DNA from: Rhodobacteraceae bacterium Alg231-04
Lineage (GTDB): Bacteria; Pseudomonadota; Alphaproteobacteria; Rhodobacterales; Rhodobacteraceae
Assembly (NCBI GenBank): GCA_900143635.1
Contig: FREY01000001.1
Coordinates: forward strand, 217,324 to 281,323
DNA: 64,000 nt
Direction: 5' to 3'
In this document: piece by piece, positions 27,218 through 35,850 of the stretch
How the letters are laid out: each line of letters opens with the position of its first letter
Numbering within the stretch: the stretch's first letter is position 1
The notes under the pieces: model-generated
Databases searched by the model: none
The model's input: the letters and a program-made list of their open reading frames with translations, nothing else
Told to the model about the DNA's origin: nothing
Program-made: the position numbers and the translations under genes

Positions 27218-27328
27218 CGGAGGGCAGCGCCTGACCCTGGGTGGGTGCGTAGCGCCCTCTCCGTTTTGCCGAAGGCAAACCTGCGGTTTGACGGGAGGGT
27301 CAGGCGCTGCCCGGTCTGGCGACCGGGC
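27218..27328. repeat. Composite hairpin-rich inverted-repeat element
   Basis: Exact 17-nt inverted copies (GGGCAGCGCCTGACCCT at 27222-27238 and its complement at 27296-27312) enclose 57 nt that contain two further hairpins (TTTGCC-GAA-GGCAAA and AAACC-TGC-GGTTT). A fourth perfect stem follows (GCCCGGTC-TGGC-GACCGGGC, 27309-27328). It has no coding potential and looks like an interspersed repeat or a structured RNA. Confidence 0.6.
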
Positions 27329-27501
27329 GGAACAATCGCCGCATCAGGCTTAGAGTTCGACCGCTATTTCATTGTGGAACTTCGCGCAAACCTTCAATCT
27401 ATAGTGGAAGGCTGTCGCCGAAGGGCTTCGCTAAGGCAATGGCCAACTGATGTTCCCTAAATTTTCCAGCCGCCACCAGCTCAAGAAGCCGCCCCATCAA
27501 A

Positions 27502-27535
27502 CACAGAGACCCCGGACTTAGCCGGGGTCTCTGTG
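27502..27535 (-). terminator. Intrinsic terminator of lepA
   Basis: A perfect 14-bp stem (CACAGAGACCCCGG / CCGGGGTCTCTGTG) with a 6-nt loop, followed by TTTG on the minus strand, 107 nt past the lepA stop. Confidence 0.65.
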
Positions 27536-27641
27536 CAACGTCCTGAATCTTTACTCGACTGCCCCGCCCAACACTTCGGTGTGGGCCCGCAGTTGGCTGC
27601 GCCAACCGCTTCCGCCCACCGCCCCTCAAATTGAACAGCTT

Positions 27642-29441
<1,800 letters not shown>

Positions 29442-29768
29442 GGCTGTGGATATGATTTGGAATCAACGATTGGTCAAGCGGGGACCGCATGGTGCGCCCA
29501 ACCTTTGTCCAAGAACTTGAACTATTCCGCTGATTGGGCCGCCGCCTGTAGGCAGATCAGTTGGTTGAGCCATGCTGACTGCATCTTTTCTGCAGGTCCG
29601 AGATCCACAGAGCGCCCCAACACCGCATCGCCCATCAGGCCTCAGCCCAATCGCAATGGGCGAAATATGCACGGCCGCTGGCCGTGTCTGACACAGATCA
29701 AGGTTGAAATATTCGAAAATCATAATGTGACCTCACAAAAACCTATTCACTAAAATTCCGAGGGTCCC
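29442..29768. other. Intergenic region between divergent lepA and a small membrane-protein gene
   Basis: No gene. It holds a possible lepA -35 (TTGACC, minus strand, 29472-29477), a near-match to an FNR box (CTGAC-ACAG-ATCAA, 29688-29701) and a good -10-like CATAAT (29721-29726) upstream of the small gene at 29769. Confidence 0.4.
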
Positions 29769-29954
29769 ATGCTCCGTCTCGCTTCCATCCTGCATCTCTT
29801 CATCGGCTCCACGCTGGCGGGCAGTGCCATTGTGGCTGCGCTTGTCATGGGACTCAGCACCCTGCAGCCAATCCTGTGGTCAGCACTGGCCGGTTTCATC
29901 GCTTCTTTTCCGGTGACATGGGCGGTTGCACGCAAGCTCTATTCGCTGCGCTGA
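29769..29954 (+). CDS. Small two-helix membrane protein
   Basis: 61 residues, nearly all hydrophobic: two predicted membrane helices (about 4-28 and 33-53) ending in ARKLYSLR. Proteins like this are common in Rhodobacterales; I recall some being labelled CTP synthetase in databases, for which nothing in the sequence gives support. A GAGGG ribosome-binding site lies before the ATG. The function is unknown. Confidence 0.7.
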   Translation: MLRLASILHLFIGSTLAGSAIVAALVMGLSTLQPILWSALAGFIASFPVTWAVARKLYSLR

Positions 29955-29964
29955 GCCGCCAGTT

Positions 29965-29993
29965 TTGCCTCAAAGCCATTGTCGCGCTATACT
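29965..29993 (+). promoter_or_regulatory. Sigma-70 promoter of the small gene at 30072
   Basis: TTGCCT (29965-29970) and TATACT (29988-29993) are separated by exactly 17 nt, giving a leader of about 70 nt. Confidence 0.6.
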
Positions 29994-30071
29994 GCCCCTC
30001 CCCCCCGCCCGCTGACTGAGCCTGCGGTGCGGGACCTCTGATGGTTGCAACTGCACAAGGAGGAGACAAAG

Positions 30072-30254
30072 ATGGACGCAATCAAAACAGCACAATACGC
30101 CCGTGCGCTTTATACCGCGCATGGCGACAAGGCCGAATGGGAAGCCGCACAAAAAATGCGCGCCAGCGAAGAAGCCGGCAAGACGGGAGAGGCCGCCGAC
30201 TGGAAAGCAGTACGACAGGCAATCCGTTCCCTACGCGGGGCAAATCAGGGCTAG
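30072..30254 (+). CDS. Small soluble hypothetical protein
   Basis: 60 residues. It is charged and helical (AQYARALYTAHGDKAEWEAA, then KTGEAADWKAVRQAI), with no signal or membrane segment. A near-perfect ribosome-binding site (AAGGAGGAGACAAAG-ATG), a good promoter upstream and a strong terminator downstream mark it as a real, well-expressed gene. I do not recognise the function. Confidence 0.75.
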   Translation: MDAIKTAQYARALYTAHGDKAEWEAAQKMRASEEAGKTGEAADWKAVRQAIRSLRGANQG

Positions 30255-30274
30255 GTCACAAAGACCGGATACCG

Positions 30275-30305
30275 GGGACGCGCGGATTGAAACGCGCGTC
30301 CCTTT
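30275..30305 (+). terminator. Intrinsic terminator of the 30072 gene
   Basis: A perfect 10-bp stem (GGGACGCGCG / CGCGCGTCCC) with an 8-nt loop, followed by TTT. Confidence 0.75.
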
Positions 30306-30374
30306 GCGCCATACTGCGCCCATTGCCGGGAACGGGCACCCAAGATCCGCCGGCTTGGATCGAGGCATGTTATC

Positions 30375-30683
30375 ATGAAAAAACAGTATATGGCTCTGCT
30401 TGCTGCAGGTGCTCTTGTTTGTCTGCAATCCCTACCCGCGAGCGCTGGCGTCATCGACCGCGCCTGCCGCCAATCCGACCGCCCGGCGTCTTCGTCGCTG
30501 TGCAGCTGTATCCAGCAGGTCGCAGAAGTGAGCCTGTCGAAATCTGAGCAGAAACGGGTTGCCAAGTGGTTCAGCGACCCGCATCAGGCACAGGAAGTGC
30601 GCATGTCCGACAAGCGCAGCGATGAACGCCTGTGGGAGCGCTACAAGATCTTTGGGCAGCGCGCCCAGAAGGTGTGTAGTTAA
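30375..30683 (+). CDS. Small secreted Cys-containing protein
   Basis: 102 residues. A Sec signal peptide (residues 1-24, cut after ASA) leads to a 78-residue basic domain with four cysteines: one in DRACRQS, a CxC pair in SSLCSCIQQV, and one at the penultimate position, probably forming two disulfides. The middle is helical (SLSKSEQKRVAKWFSDPHQAQEV). I recall similar rhodobacterial proteins being called arginine transporter, but there is no transporter feature here. GAGG lies upstream of the ATG. The function is unknown. Confidence 0.7.
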   Translation: MKKQYMALLAAGALVCLQSLPASAGVIDRACRQSDRPASSSLCSCIQQVAEVSLSKSEQKRVAKWFSDPHQAQEVRMSDKRSDERLWERYKIFGQRAQKVCS

Positions 30684-31140
30684 CCGAGGGCCGAGTGGCC
30701 TTGGGCGAACGGACACCTGCGGTGCGAGCATGGCCTTCCATGCCTTTGACCCGCGATATCAAGGCGTTCGTGCCCGCCGGGCACATAACAGCCGGCATCC
30801 ACTCTCCGGGATCAACCGTTGACCAGCGATCAGCCCAGGGCATATTCCGGTCTCAAAACGGCGGCACCGAGGCCTGCCCCGGCAAAGCTGCGGAGACTGG
30901 CATGGGCATAGCGGATCCCCTCCGGCTATTCCTGCGGCACCTGCGGGCGGAGGCTTCGCTGCCTCCGACCAGTTCTGCGAGCATCCCGGCAGCGCGAGAA
31001 AAATCTCATCCATCGGCTGAACATTGGATTCAGACTTCGATTTAAGGTGGTTAGCTAATTTTTGGGACGTGAAGGTGGAAATCCTGCAATTATAAAGAGT
31101 TGACCCGCGCACCAAGGCGTTTCACAAAGCGGAAAACAAA
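30684..31140. other. Gene-free region upstream of the LysR gene
   Basis: No gene that I can support in 457 nt. It contains a 15-bp palindrome (GTGCCCG-C-CGGGCAC, 30770-30784) and turns AT-rich over the last 110 nt, as expected for a promoter region, with TATAAA around 31093. One long minus-strand frame (30759-31115) has no ribosome-binding site and looks like chance. Confidence 0.4.
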
Positions 31141-32121
31141 ATGGGAGCGCGCGCCGTGTTGATGAAGGGAGTGAGCCTGAGGGGGCTTGAGGTTTTCGAA
31201 GCTCTGGCCAAGACCGGCTCTGTGGCCCAGGCCGCCGAGCTGACGGGGCTGAGCCAGCCTGCGGTCAGCCAGCAGCTGCGCAACCTGGAAAAGGCCCTTG
31301 GGGCGGATCTTGTTGACCATGGCCGCCGACCGATGGTTGTGACGCAGGCGGGGCGCAGTTTTCTGTCGCGCACCGAATCTGCCCTGTCCGAGTTGCGTCA
31401 GGCCCAGAGCGAGCTGACGGTCATGGACCTCACCCATCTCAGCAAACTGTCGATCGGGTTGATCGACGATTTCGACAATGATCTGACCCCGCGTCTGGTG
31501 ACCATCCTCGCCGACAGCCTGACGAAATGCCGGTTCAAACTGATCACCGCCTCCAGCCACGAGATCAGCTCTGCCATGGCCGCGCGCGAGCTGCACATTG
31601 CCATCGCCGCCACCTCGGGTGAGCTGGTGGACGGGGTGGTCGAATTCCCACTGGTGCGCGACCCCTTTGTGCTGATCGCCCCCAAGGGCGCCCTCTCGGA
31701 CCCCAAGGCTGAGATGGACACGCTACAATCACTGCCGTTCCTGCGCTATGCCCGTGAACAGCTGATTGGCCGCCAGATCGAGGCCCATCTGGCCCGTCAG
31801 GGGCTGGAGTTCGAAGAGCGGTTCGAGATCGGCTCGCATCTGGCACTGACCGCCATGGTCGCCCGCCGCATTGGCTGGGCGGTGACCACGCCGCTGGGCT
31901 ATATGCGCTCGGCCCGGTTCCACGATCAGATCGATGTCTTCCCGCTGCCTTTTGGCGCTTCGTCGCGGACAATTTCTCTGTTTGCCGGCGCCGACTGGGT
32001 GGATCAGGTGCCGCGCGAGGTGGCGCAGACCATGCGCAGGCTTATCCAAAGCCAGATTATCGACCCGGCCGTCAGCGCCCAGCCCTGGTTGGCCAGTGGG
32101 CTGCGCGTGATCGAAAGCTGA
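31141..32121 (+). CDS. LysR family transcriptional regulator
   Basis: 326 residues. An N-terminal winged helix-turn-helix (about residues 10-70: LEVFEALAKTGSVAQAAELTG, then SQPAVSQQLRNLEKALG) is followed by a LysR substrate-binding domain. Regulators of this type bind DNA as tetramers and respond to small molecules. Neither flanking gene is divergent within a short distance, so the usual target cue is missing; the 457-nt region upstream may be its own operator. A second ATG at 31162 (MKGVSLRG) is an alternative start. Confidence 0.9.
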   Translation: MGARAVLMKGVSLRGLEVFEALAKTGSVAQAAELTGLSQPAVSQQLRNLEKALGADLVDHGRRPMVVTQAGRSFLSRTESALSELRQAQSELTVMDLTHLSKLSIGLIDDFDNDLTPRLVTILADSLTKCRFKLITASSHEISSAMAARELHIAIAATSGELVDGVVEFPLVRDPFVLIAPKGALSDPKAEMDTLQSLPFLRYAREQLIGRQIEAHLARQGLEFEERFEIGSHLALTAMVARRIGWAVTTPLGYMRSARFHDQIDVFPLPFGASSRTISLFAGADWVDQVPREVAQTMRRLIQSQIIDPAVSAQPWLASGLRVIES

Positions 32122-32262
32122 ACACGGCGAATTTGCGCGCAGGCCGGCGGTCATTTTTTTGGGACCTGATGGGTAGCAGCAAGCCCCATCTGCCGCAAAC
32201 TGCCTGGCAGGCAATGCCCGCCCATAGAGGTTCGCTAACATCAGTTGACCGATGGAAAGCCC

Positions 32263-32706
32263 TTATGATGCCAGATGCGCCTGCAGGGCATCCGTGGCTT
32301 CTTCGATCAGGTCGAGGCAGCCATCAAAGTCGCGCGTATAATAGGGATCAGGCACGCATTCCCCTTCAAAACCAGCCAGATAACTGGTGAGCAAATGCAC
32401 CGGAGTTTGGCATCCAACCGGCCGCAGCTCTTCTACAGCAGCAAGATTCTCCCGATCCATGGCCACGATCAGATCAAACTTGTTGAAGTCATCTGAGGTG
32501 ATCTGACGGCCGCGGATATCCGAAATATCCATGCCGCGGGCCTTCATCGCCGCCTGAACCGGCGCATAGGGCGCATTTCCCACGTGCCAGGAGACTGTCG
32601 CGGCGCTGTCGGCCTCGATGTCCGGCGCCATGGTCCGGAAAACACCCTGCGCAGCAGGGGATCGGCAGATATTGCCGAGACAAACAAAGAGAACCCTTTG
32701 AATCAT
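32263..32706 (-). CDS. Low-molecular-weight protein-tyrosine-phosphatase
   Basis: 147 residues. The active-site loop VCLGNICRSP (C9, R15) and the general-acid motif DPYY near residue 120 are intact. The family dephosphorylates tyrosine on proteins, often in exopolysaccharide control, and is related to arsenate reductases, though the DPYY motif favours a phosphatase. AGGG lies before the ATG. Four GANTC sites lie 160-230 nt upstream. It stands alone. Confidence 0.92.
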   Translation of the reverse strand: MIQRVLFVCLGNICRSPAAQGVFRTMAPDIEADSAATVSWHVGNAPYAPVQAAMKARGMDISDIRGRQITSDDFNKFDLIVAMDRENLAAVEELRPVGCQTPVHLLTSYLAGFEGECVPDPYYTRDFDGCLDLIEEATDALQAHLAS

Positions 32707-33051
32707 GCGACCCTATTGCTGGCAACCAGCAGAATAATTGCAGGGCAAATGCAACGCCCCATCCCTATGACCTCAACTACTCGGTGAATGGGGCCAAGAA
32801 AAGGCGCAAAGCAATGTTCGTCCAAAAAGTGACCGACTGTTGCACCCGACCGGACGGGAACAAGGCAGATTCAGCAAGATCTGACAAGTTTTTCTGAATC
32901 CGAACGGATTGAATCATGCGGCAACAGATTTGATTCTATGGCGCGGCCTTTGCACTCGGCGCGCTACTCAGGGCCGTGCACAACTCGAACGCGCAAAAAA
33001 GACCGGCGCCGGACCACAAGGATCCCGCGCCGGAGAAGAAACTGAATGGGC
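32707..33051. other. Intergenic region with GANTC cluster and a terminator
   Basis: No gene. Four GANTC sites (32868, 32896, 32911, 32932) crowd into 69 nt upstream of the phosphatase gene, and the PCu(A)C gene terminator lies at 32995-33033. Confidence 0.5.
32995..33033 (-). terminator. Intrinsic terminator of the PCu(A)C gene
   Basis: CCGGCGC / GCGCCGG arms (7 bp) are followed on the minus strand by TCTTTTTTG, about 20 nt after the stop. Confidence 0.7.
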
Positions 33052-33531
33052 TCAGTTTGAATGGCCAGAGTGGTCCACCCCACCGTGCATTGGCTTGCGC
33101 TCCAGATCGACGGGCACCTCGACCATAACCTCACCAGCATTTTCAAACACCAGCGTCACAGAGATGGTGTCGCCCTGCTCGAAAGGTGCGTTGAGCCCCA
33201 TGAACATCACGTGGTCACCGCCACGCTGAAGCACGTGGGTAGCGCCGGCGGGGATGGCGAAACCTTCTTCGACATGGACCATCTTCATCACGCCGTCGCC
33301 CATCTCCTTATGGGTGTGCAATTCGGTGCGGGCTGCCACGTCGGATTTGACCGCGATCAGGCGGTCATCGGCGTCAGTGTGGTTCACGATCTGCATGAAG
33401 GCGGCGCCGGCTTTGGTGTTAGAAGCGCGGGCGTAAGCATCGCCGACCATGACTTTGGACATCTCTGCGAAAGCACCACCAGCAAGGGTCAGGGATGCGG
33501 CTGCCGCAAGGGCAAGGGTTTTGAAGGACAT
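33052..33531 (-). CDS. Periplasmic copper chaperone, PCu(A)C family
   Basis: 159 residues. A signal peptide (1-22, cut after AFA) leads to a cupredoxin-like domain. The Cu(I) ligands fit the family pattern: ELHTHKEMGDGVMKM and GGDHVMFMGL supply His and Met. The C-terminal tail is His-rich (MHGGVDHSGHSN). These proteins pass copper to the CuA site or to Cox assembly factors of cytochrome oxidase. GGAGAG precedes the ATG. It follows the DUF2946-like gene by 51 nt on the same strand. Confidence 0.9.
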   Translation of the reverse strand: MSFKTLALAAAASLTLAGGAFAEMSKVMVGDAYARASNTKAGAAFMQIVNHTDADDRLIAVKSDVAARTELHTHKEMGDGVMKMVHVEEGFAIPAGATHVLQRGGDHVMFMGLNAPFEQGDTISVTLVFENAGEVMVEVPVDLERKPMHGGVDHSGHSN

Positions 33532-33582
33532 GACTGTCTCTCCTCATTTATAGGTTGTGTATTTGGGTGGTTAGGACTGGGA

Positions 33583-33930
33583 TCAGGCCGCGACGGGCGG
33601 GGCCCGGGCCTGCCATGCGCGCAGCAGGGCCGTGGGCGCAGAGAAGTCTACAGCCGCCACATGGCTCCGGATCTGCGGTGCAGGTTCCGGCAGGGGGGCA
33701 GACTGAACCAGCGCTGCATCTTGAGACAGGGAAATGCACTCTGTGCATGGGTGCGGCGGAGCGGCCGGCTGGCCGTCGTCATCCACATAGATGGTCACCG
33801 CTCCGGTGCCGGTACAGATCACCATCTGCCCCGTGGCATCACGCATCATCTGCGCTGAGGCCCCGCCATAAGAGGCAAAGGCCAGCAAGGCGGCCAGAAC
33901 AATGGCCAGATATGTGCGCAACTGCATCAT
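33583..33930 (-). CDS. DUF2946-like secreted protein
   Basis: 115 residues. A signal peptide (about 1-27, ending GGASA) is followed by GQMVICTGTGAVTIYVDDDGQP and a PHPCTEC motif, as in DUF2946-type proteins. The Cys residues, together with the neighbouring copper chaperone, suggest a role in copper handling. The first candidate start (33933) is GTG; I used the ATG at 33930, and 33927 is also possible. It is the upstream gene of the pair with PCu(A)C. Confidence 0.7.
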   Translation of the reverse strand: MMQLRTYLAIVLAALLAFASYGGASAQMMRDATGQMVICTGTGAVTIYVDDDGQPAAPPHPCTECISLSQDAALVQSAPLPEPAPQIRSHVAAVDFSAPTALLRAWQARAPPVAA

Positions 33931-33998
33931 CACCAGACTGTATGCCGTCCGCCCGCCAACGCCGCAAGCTGCAAATCCAAAGCGGTTTGCGCAATAGC

Positions 33999-34027
33999 AA
34001 ACGCCGCCCCGGTTTCCCGAGGCGGCG
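33999..34027 (-). terminator. Intrinsic terminator of rpmB
   Basis: On the minus strand an 11-bp stem (CGCCGCCTCGG / CCGGGGCGGCG, one G-U pair) with a GAAA loop is followed by TTTG, 28 nt past the stop. Confidence 0.75.
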
Positions 34028-34054
34028 CTTGCAAATTCTTCAAATCTGAAAGGA

Positions 34055-34345
34055 TCAGGCTGCGGCGGTTTGCGCTTTAGCGATCTCTTTTTTCACTTTC
34101 AGGGCTGCGGTGGACAGCTCTTCGTCCTTGGCTTTTGCCAGGAAGGCGTCCAGGCCGCCACGGTGATCAACCGAACGCAGGGCTGCGGCCGAGATGCGCA
34201 GCTTGACGCCGCGACCGAGAGTCTCGGACTGCAGGGTGACGTCATTCAGGTTGGGCAGAAACCGGCGACGGGTTCTGTTTTTAGCATGGCTGACATTGTT
34301 GCCAGTCATCGGGCCTTTACCGGTCAGTTCGCAACGACGCGACAT
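34055..34345 (-). CDS. rpmB: 50S ribosomal protein L28
   Basis: 96 residues, the alphaproteobacterial length. It starts [20 protein letters not shown] and has the [12 protein letters not shown] motif. It is a structural protein of the large subunit near the tRNA exit site. The ATG at 34345 has GAAGGA upstream; ten earlier in-frame codons are not part of the family. The promoter (34451-34479) and terminator make it a single-gene unit. Confidence 0.97.
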   Translation of the reverse strand: MSRRCELTGKGPMTGNNVSHAKNRTRRRFLPNLNDVTLQSETLGRGVKLRISAAALRSVDHRGGLDAFLAKAKDEELSTAALKVKKEIAKAQTAAA

Positions 34346-34450
34346 GTGTTCATCCTTCGTATCTGGAGGCACCACAAACGGGCGGACCCGAATCGCGTGC
34401 CAAATCTCAAAGGGCGCGGTCTGCGACAGCGCCCGAAAACTGGTTGGATG

Positions 34451-34479
34451 CGTTTAGGAGGAATCACCGGCGGGGTCAA
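34451..34479 (-). promoter_or_regulatory. Candidate promoter of rpmB
   Basis: On the minus strand TTGACC (34479-34474) and TAAACG (34456-34451) with a 17-nt spacer. The -35 is near-perfect and the -10 is weak. A GANTC site (34461-34465) lies in the spacer and two more flank it (34390-34394 and 34506-34510). Confidence 0.45.
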
Positions 34480-34596
34480 GCCATATAGGGGCGTTTTCCC
34501 TGCGCGATTCTAACCGCGGTTCCATTGGTGGCTCTGATAGCAGAATGGCCCCTTAAGAGCCATGCCTGCGGCGGGAGTATTTCCTGAAAGATGAAG

Positions 34597-35574
34597 TCAG
34601 GGAGCGTGCAAGGATGCGAGCATTTCTTTTGCCGCCGCAGATGGGCTTTGCACGCCGCTCGCCACGCGGTCGGAAAGGTCAGACATGCGGGCGCGGGCCT
34701 CTTGCGTGGACAATTGCGCGAGAAGCGCATGGCGCACTTCCTCTTCGAACCAATAGCGCGATTGGGCGGCCCGCCGGGCCTCCCAGTGACCGGCCTCGCG
34801 GCGCCAGCCTGCCAGCGCCTGCATGTCTTCCCAGGCCTGATCGAGCCCGGTTTCCTCAACCGCGGAGACAGGAATGGCCTTGGGGAACCCCTCCGGATCC
34901 TGTGGTCGCTTGCGCAGCAGCCGCAATGCGCCTGAGTAGTCCGCACAGGTGCGCATCGCCGTGGATTTCAGTGCGCCATCTGCCTTGTTCACCAGAATGA
35001 GGTCGGCCATCTCCATGATACCGCGCTTCACACCCTGCAATTCATCGCCGCCTGCCGGTGCCAGCAGCAGCAGGAACAGGTCCGAAATCTCGGCCACAAC
35101 GGTTTCGGACTGGCCGACCCCGACGGTTTCGATCAGCACCACATCAAAGCCCGCAGCCTCGCACAGGCTGACCGCCTCTCGGGTGCGCCGGGCGACACCG
35201 CCCAGATGGGTCTGGCTGGGAGACGGACGGATAAAGGCGTTGCGGTCGCGGCTGAGGCGCTCCATCCGGGTTTTATCACCGAGAATGGACCCGCCGGACC
35301 GGGCCGAGCTGGGATCTACCGCCAGCACCGCGACGCGCAGCCCCTGCCCGGTGAGCATCATGCCGAAGCTTTCGATAAAGGTGGATTTGCCAACACCCGG
35401 CGTCCCGGACAGGCCAATTCGCAGGGCCTGACGGTCGTGGCGGCCCAATGCGGTCAGCAACGCACCGGCCTGTTCCCGGTGATCCGCGCGGCCGCTTTCA
35501 ACCAGCGTGATGGCGCGCGCCAAGGCCCGGCGTTCCCCCTTTGAAATCCTGTCGCTCAGCTCGGCAATATCCAT
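34597..35574 (-). CDS. meaB: Methylmalonyl-CoA mutase-associated GTPase MeaB
   Basis: 325 residues. G3E-type GTPase with Walker A IGLSGTPGVGKSTFIES, the AVDPSSARSGGSILGDKTRM switch region, ETVGVGQSE and NKAD. MeaB/ArgK gates cofactor B12 loading and repair of methylmalonyl-CoA mutase and related acyl-CoA mutases. The mutase genes are not in the window. The ATG at 35574 has GGAG upstream; the longer open frame would add 74 residues unlike the family. The stop codon directly abuts a recurrent CGGGAGTATTT motif (see findings). Confidence 0.93.
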   Translation of the reverse strand: MDIAELSDRISKGERRALARAITLVESGRADHREQAGALLTALGRHDRQALRIGLSGTPGVGKSTFIESFGMMLTGQGLRVAVLAVDPSSARSGGSILGDKTRMERLSRDRNAFIRPSPSQTHLGGVARRTREAVSLCEAAGFDVVLIETVGVGQSETVVAEISDLFLLLLAPAGGDELQGVKRGIMEMADLILVNKADGALKSTAMRTCADYSGALRLLRKRPQDPEGFPKAIPVSAVEETGLDQAWEDMQALAGWRREAGHWEARRAAQSRYWFEEEVRHALLAQLSTQEARARMSDLSDRVASGVQSPSAAAKEMLASLHAP

Positions 35575-35690
35575 GCGGGTCTCCGTATTGGTGCGCCATC
35601 TTTGCCGCAGGGAGGCTAGGGCTGTCCAGTGGTTCGAAAAGCAAGGGTAAGAAAATGCCTCAGCTATTGGTCGGGCACAACGTCGCAGCC

Positions 35691-35769
35691 GCGCCGGGCC
35701 GACAGGCCCGGCGCCCGGCCCAACGGGTGATGTGCGCATTTCAATGTGCGCACCACCGGGTGGGAGCGC
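35691..35769. repeat. Structured repeat upstream of hrpB
   Basis: A perfect hairpin (GCGCCGGGCC-GACA-GGCCCGGCGC, 35691-35714) is followed by CCCAACGGGTG, the GTGCGCA stem-loop, CACCGGGTGGG and GGGAGCGC. A sequence of the same layout lies just after hrpB (38308-38383). Confidence 0.55.
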
Positions 35770-35850
35770 TTGCCTGCAAGGAAAGTCACCGGTCACCAGC
35801 GATGCGCCACGGCGCTGGACCTCGCTGCGGCCATTGGCGATAAGGCGGGT

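Larger units (their letters stand above)
27100..27641. other. Gene-free region with structured repeat and lepA terminator
   Basis: No credible gene in 540 nt. It holds a small hairpin after the entericidin gene (ACGCC / GGCGT, about 27103-27116), the composite inverted-repeat element at 27218-27328 and the lepA terminator at 27502-27535, each listed apart. Confidence 0.6.

Noticed and set aside
27399-27629. 76-codon minus-strand open frame after lepA
   Set aside because: It overlaps the lepA terminator hairpin and has no start signals.
29688-29701. FNR-like CTGAC-ACAG-ATCAA upstream of the small membrane-protein gene
   Set aside because: First base of the half-site mismatches, and the spacing to the CATAAT -10 (centre near -38.5) does not fit class II geometry.
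30759-31115. 118-codon minus-strand open frame
   Set aside because: No ribosome-binding site, odd composition, no family resemblance.
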